From JAAUQA01 sp036351435 (GTDB lineage Bacteria; Pseudomonadota; Gammaproteobacteria; Competibacterales; Competibacteraceae): DNA of 14,904 bases. Location of the stretch: contig JAZBPA010000035.1 in NCBI GenBank assembly GCA_036351435.1, positions 1 through 14,904 of the forward strand. The letters run 5' to 3'. Shown one piece after another: positions 14,042-14,904 of the stretch; within the stretch, counting starts at the first letter, position 1; every line of letters starts with the position of its first letter. A program made the position numbers and the translations under genes. The notes beneath the pieces are model-generated. The model was not told the DNA's origin and ran no database searches. It saw nothing but the letters and a program-made list of their open reading frames with translations.

Positions 14042-14904
14042 ATGTCTTTGTGGGGAAAAATTGCCGGCGAATTTATCGACATCATCGAATGGACTGATGA
14101 TTCCAACGATACTTTGGTGTACCGCTTCGAACGCTATGGGAATGAAATCAAATACGGCGCCAAGCTGACCGTACGCCAGTCGCAAATGGCGGTGTTTGTC
14201 AGTGAGGGGCAAATCGCCGATGTATTCACCTCCGGCATGTACACGCTGGAGACCCAAAACATTCCCATTCTGTCGACCCTGCAGGGGTGGAAGTACGGTT
14301 TCGCCAGCCCGTTCAAAGCCGAGGTGTATTTTGTCAATACCCGGCAGTTTACTGATTATAAATGGGGCACCAAAAACCCGGTCATTGTGCGCGATCCAGA
14401 ATTTCAAATGGTACGCTTGCGGGCCTTCGGCACTTATGCCTTCCGGGTTACTGACGCGGCGGCTTTCATCAAAGAGGTCGTCGGCACGGACGGCCACTTC
14501 ACCACTGATGAAATCGCTGAGCAGTTACGCAATATCATTGTCTCGCGTTTCTCCAATGCCGTGGCCCAGTCCAAAATCCCCATGCTGGATTTAGCTGCCA
14601 ATTACGGTGAACTGAGTCAGTTCGTCACCAACACCATCTCCCCCGAGTTTGAAGCTTATGGACTAAGCCTGACCAAGCTGCTGGTAGAAAATATTTCACT
14701 ACCACCCGAAGTGGAAGCGGCACTGGATAAGCGCTCCAGCATGGGCATTGTCGGGAATCTCCATCAATATTCGCAATTCCAAGCGGCAGAGGCCATGCGG
14801 GCGGCAGCAGATAACCCCGGCCCAGCGGGCGGCAGTATGGGCATGGGAATGGGGTTTGTCATGGCGCAGCAGATGGGACAGACGATGGCCGGCGCGGGGG
14901 GAGC
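14042..14904 (+). CDS. SPFH-domain protein, YdjI / 'virion core protein' type, partial (N-terminal 287 residues)
   Basis: The frame opens with ATG at 14042 and runs off the right edge. The start MSLWGKIAGEFIDIIEWTDD is typical of this family, followed by the conserved VRQSQMAVFVSEGQIADVFTSGMYTL (44-69). The SPFH-like domain covers about 30-220, including an NTR..TDYKWGTKNPV segment (99-113), a strand pair around RLRAFGTYAFRVTD (125-138), and the helical stretch EIAEQLRNIIVSRF (157-170). From about 260 the sequence is rich in Gly, Met and Gln, a linker that in relatives precedes a C-terminal zinc ribbon; here that part lies outside the window. There is no signal peptide. SPFH proteins form oligomeric membrane scaffolds; the precise role of this family is not established. 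It is divergent from the MoxR gene. Confidence 0.88.
   Translation, partial: MSLWGKIAGEFIDIIEWTDDSNDTLVYRFERYGNEIKYGAKLTVRQSQMAVFVSEGQIADVFTSGMYTLETQNIPILSTLQGWKYGFASPFKAEVYFVNTRQFTDYKWGTKNPVIVRDPEFQMVRLRAFGTYAFRVTDAAAFIKEVVGTDGHFTTDEIAEQLRNIIVSRFSNAVAQSKIPMLDLAANYGELSQFVTNTISPEFEAYGLSLTKLLVENISLPPEVEAALDKRSSMGIVGNLHQYSQFQAAEAMRAAADNPGPAGGSMGMGMGFVMAQQMGQTMAGAGG

Noticed and set aside
13931..14497. Minus-strand open frame of 188 codons opposite the SPFH gene
   Set aside because: The plus strand encodes a recognisable SPFH/YdjI protein with a strong RBS, and the minus frame has no recognised domain.
1..14904. Anti-phage, CRISPR or mobile element system
   Set aside because: No repeats, transposase, integrase, toxin or nuclease genes were found; the genes are energy, membrane and chaperone functions.

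Overview
The window looks like a gammaproteobacterial chromosome segment of moderate-to-high GC. The strongest clue is a complete Rnf electron-transport operon in the gammaproteobacterial order A-B-C-D-G-E-H. A CcmC of System I cytochrome c biogenesis and a YbbA/YbbP-type transporter fit the same class. I cannot name the genus from sequence alone. No rRNA, tRNA, CRISPR array, insertion sequence or phage gene is visible.

Layout: (1) Positions 1-5705, minus strand: an eight-gene operon read right to left, rnfA, rnfB, rnfC, rnfD, rnfG, rnfE, rnfH, then the first 94 codons of a TPR-like protein that leaves the window. The genes are tightly packed. rnfC/rnfD, rnfD/rnfG and rnfG/rnfE share bases at stop and start, which predicts translational coupling. 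(2) Positions 5706-6007: a 302-base divergent intergenic region with weak promoter candidates both ways. (3) Positions 6008-10000, plus strand: ccmC, then an ABC ATPase and an 831-residue FtsX-type permease (YbbA/YbbP-like) that overlap by 8 bases. (4) Positions 10060-12654, plus strand: an 864-residue P-type ATPase of the plasma-membrane proton-pump class (P3A). (5) Positions 12775-13851, minus strand: a MoxR-like AAA+ ATPase, convergent with the proton pump. (6) Positions 14042-14904, plus strand: an SPFH-domain protein of the YdjI/'virion core' type, divergent from the MoxR gene and cut by the window end.

How the genes work together: Rnf is a membrane complex that couples electron flow between NADH and ferredoxin to H+ or Na+ movement, and the P3A ATPase spends ATP to export protons. 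Two ion-motive systems thus lie close together, but they are separate transcription units and any functional link is inference. CcmC handles haem for c-type cytochromes, but no other ccm gene is in the window. The YbbAP pair resembles LolCDE/MacB-type machines that act on hydrophobic substrates at the periplasmic face without transporting them through a channel. The MoxR and SPFH genes form a divergent pair that may act on membrane or protein-complex remodelling.

Most of the window is recognisable housekeeping or energy metabolism, and I did not find a clearly new system. The points most worth checking are residue-level oddities: a serine at the RnfD flavin-attachment site, a poly-aspartate tail on RnfH, an Arg-to-Asp difference in the proton pump's TM5, and a non-canonical Walker B in the MoxR protein. 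Next come the orphan ccmC and the MoxR/SPFH pair.
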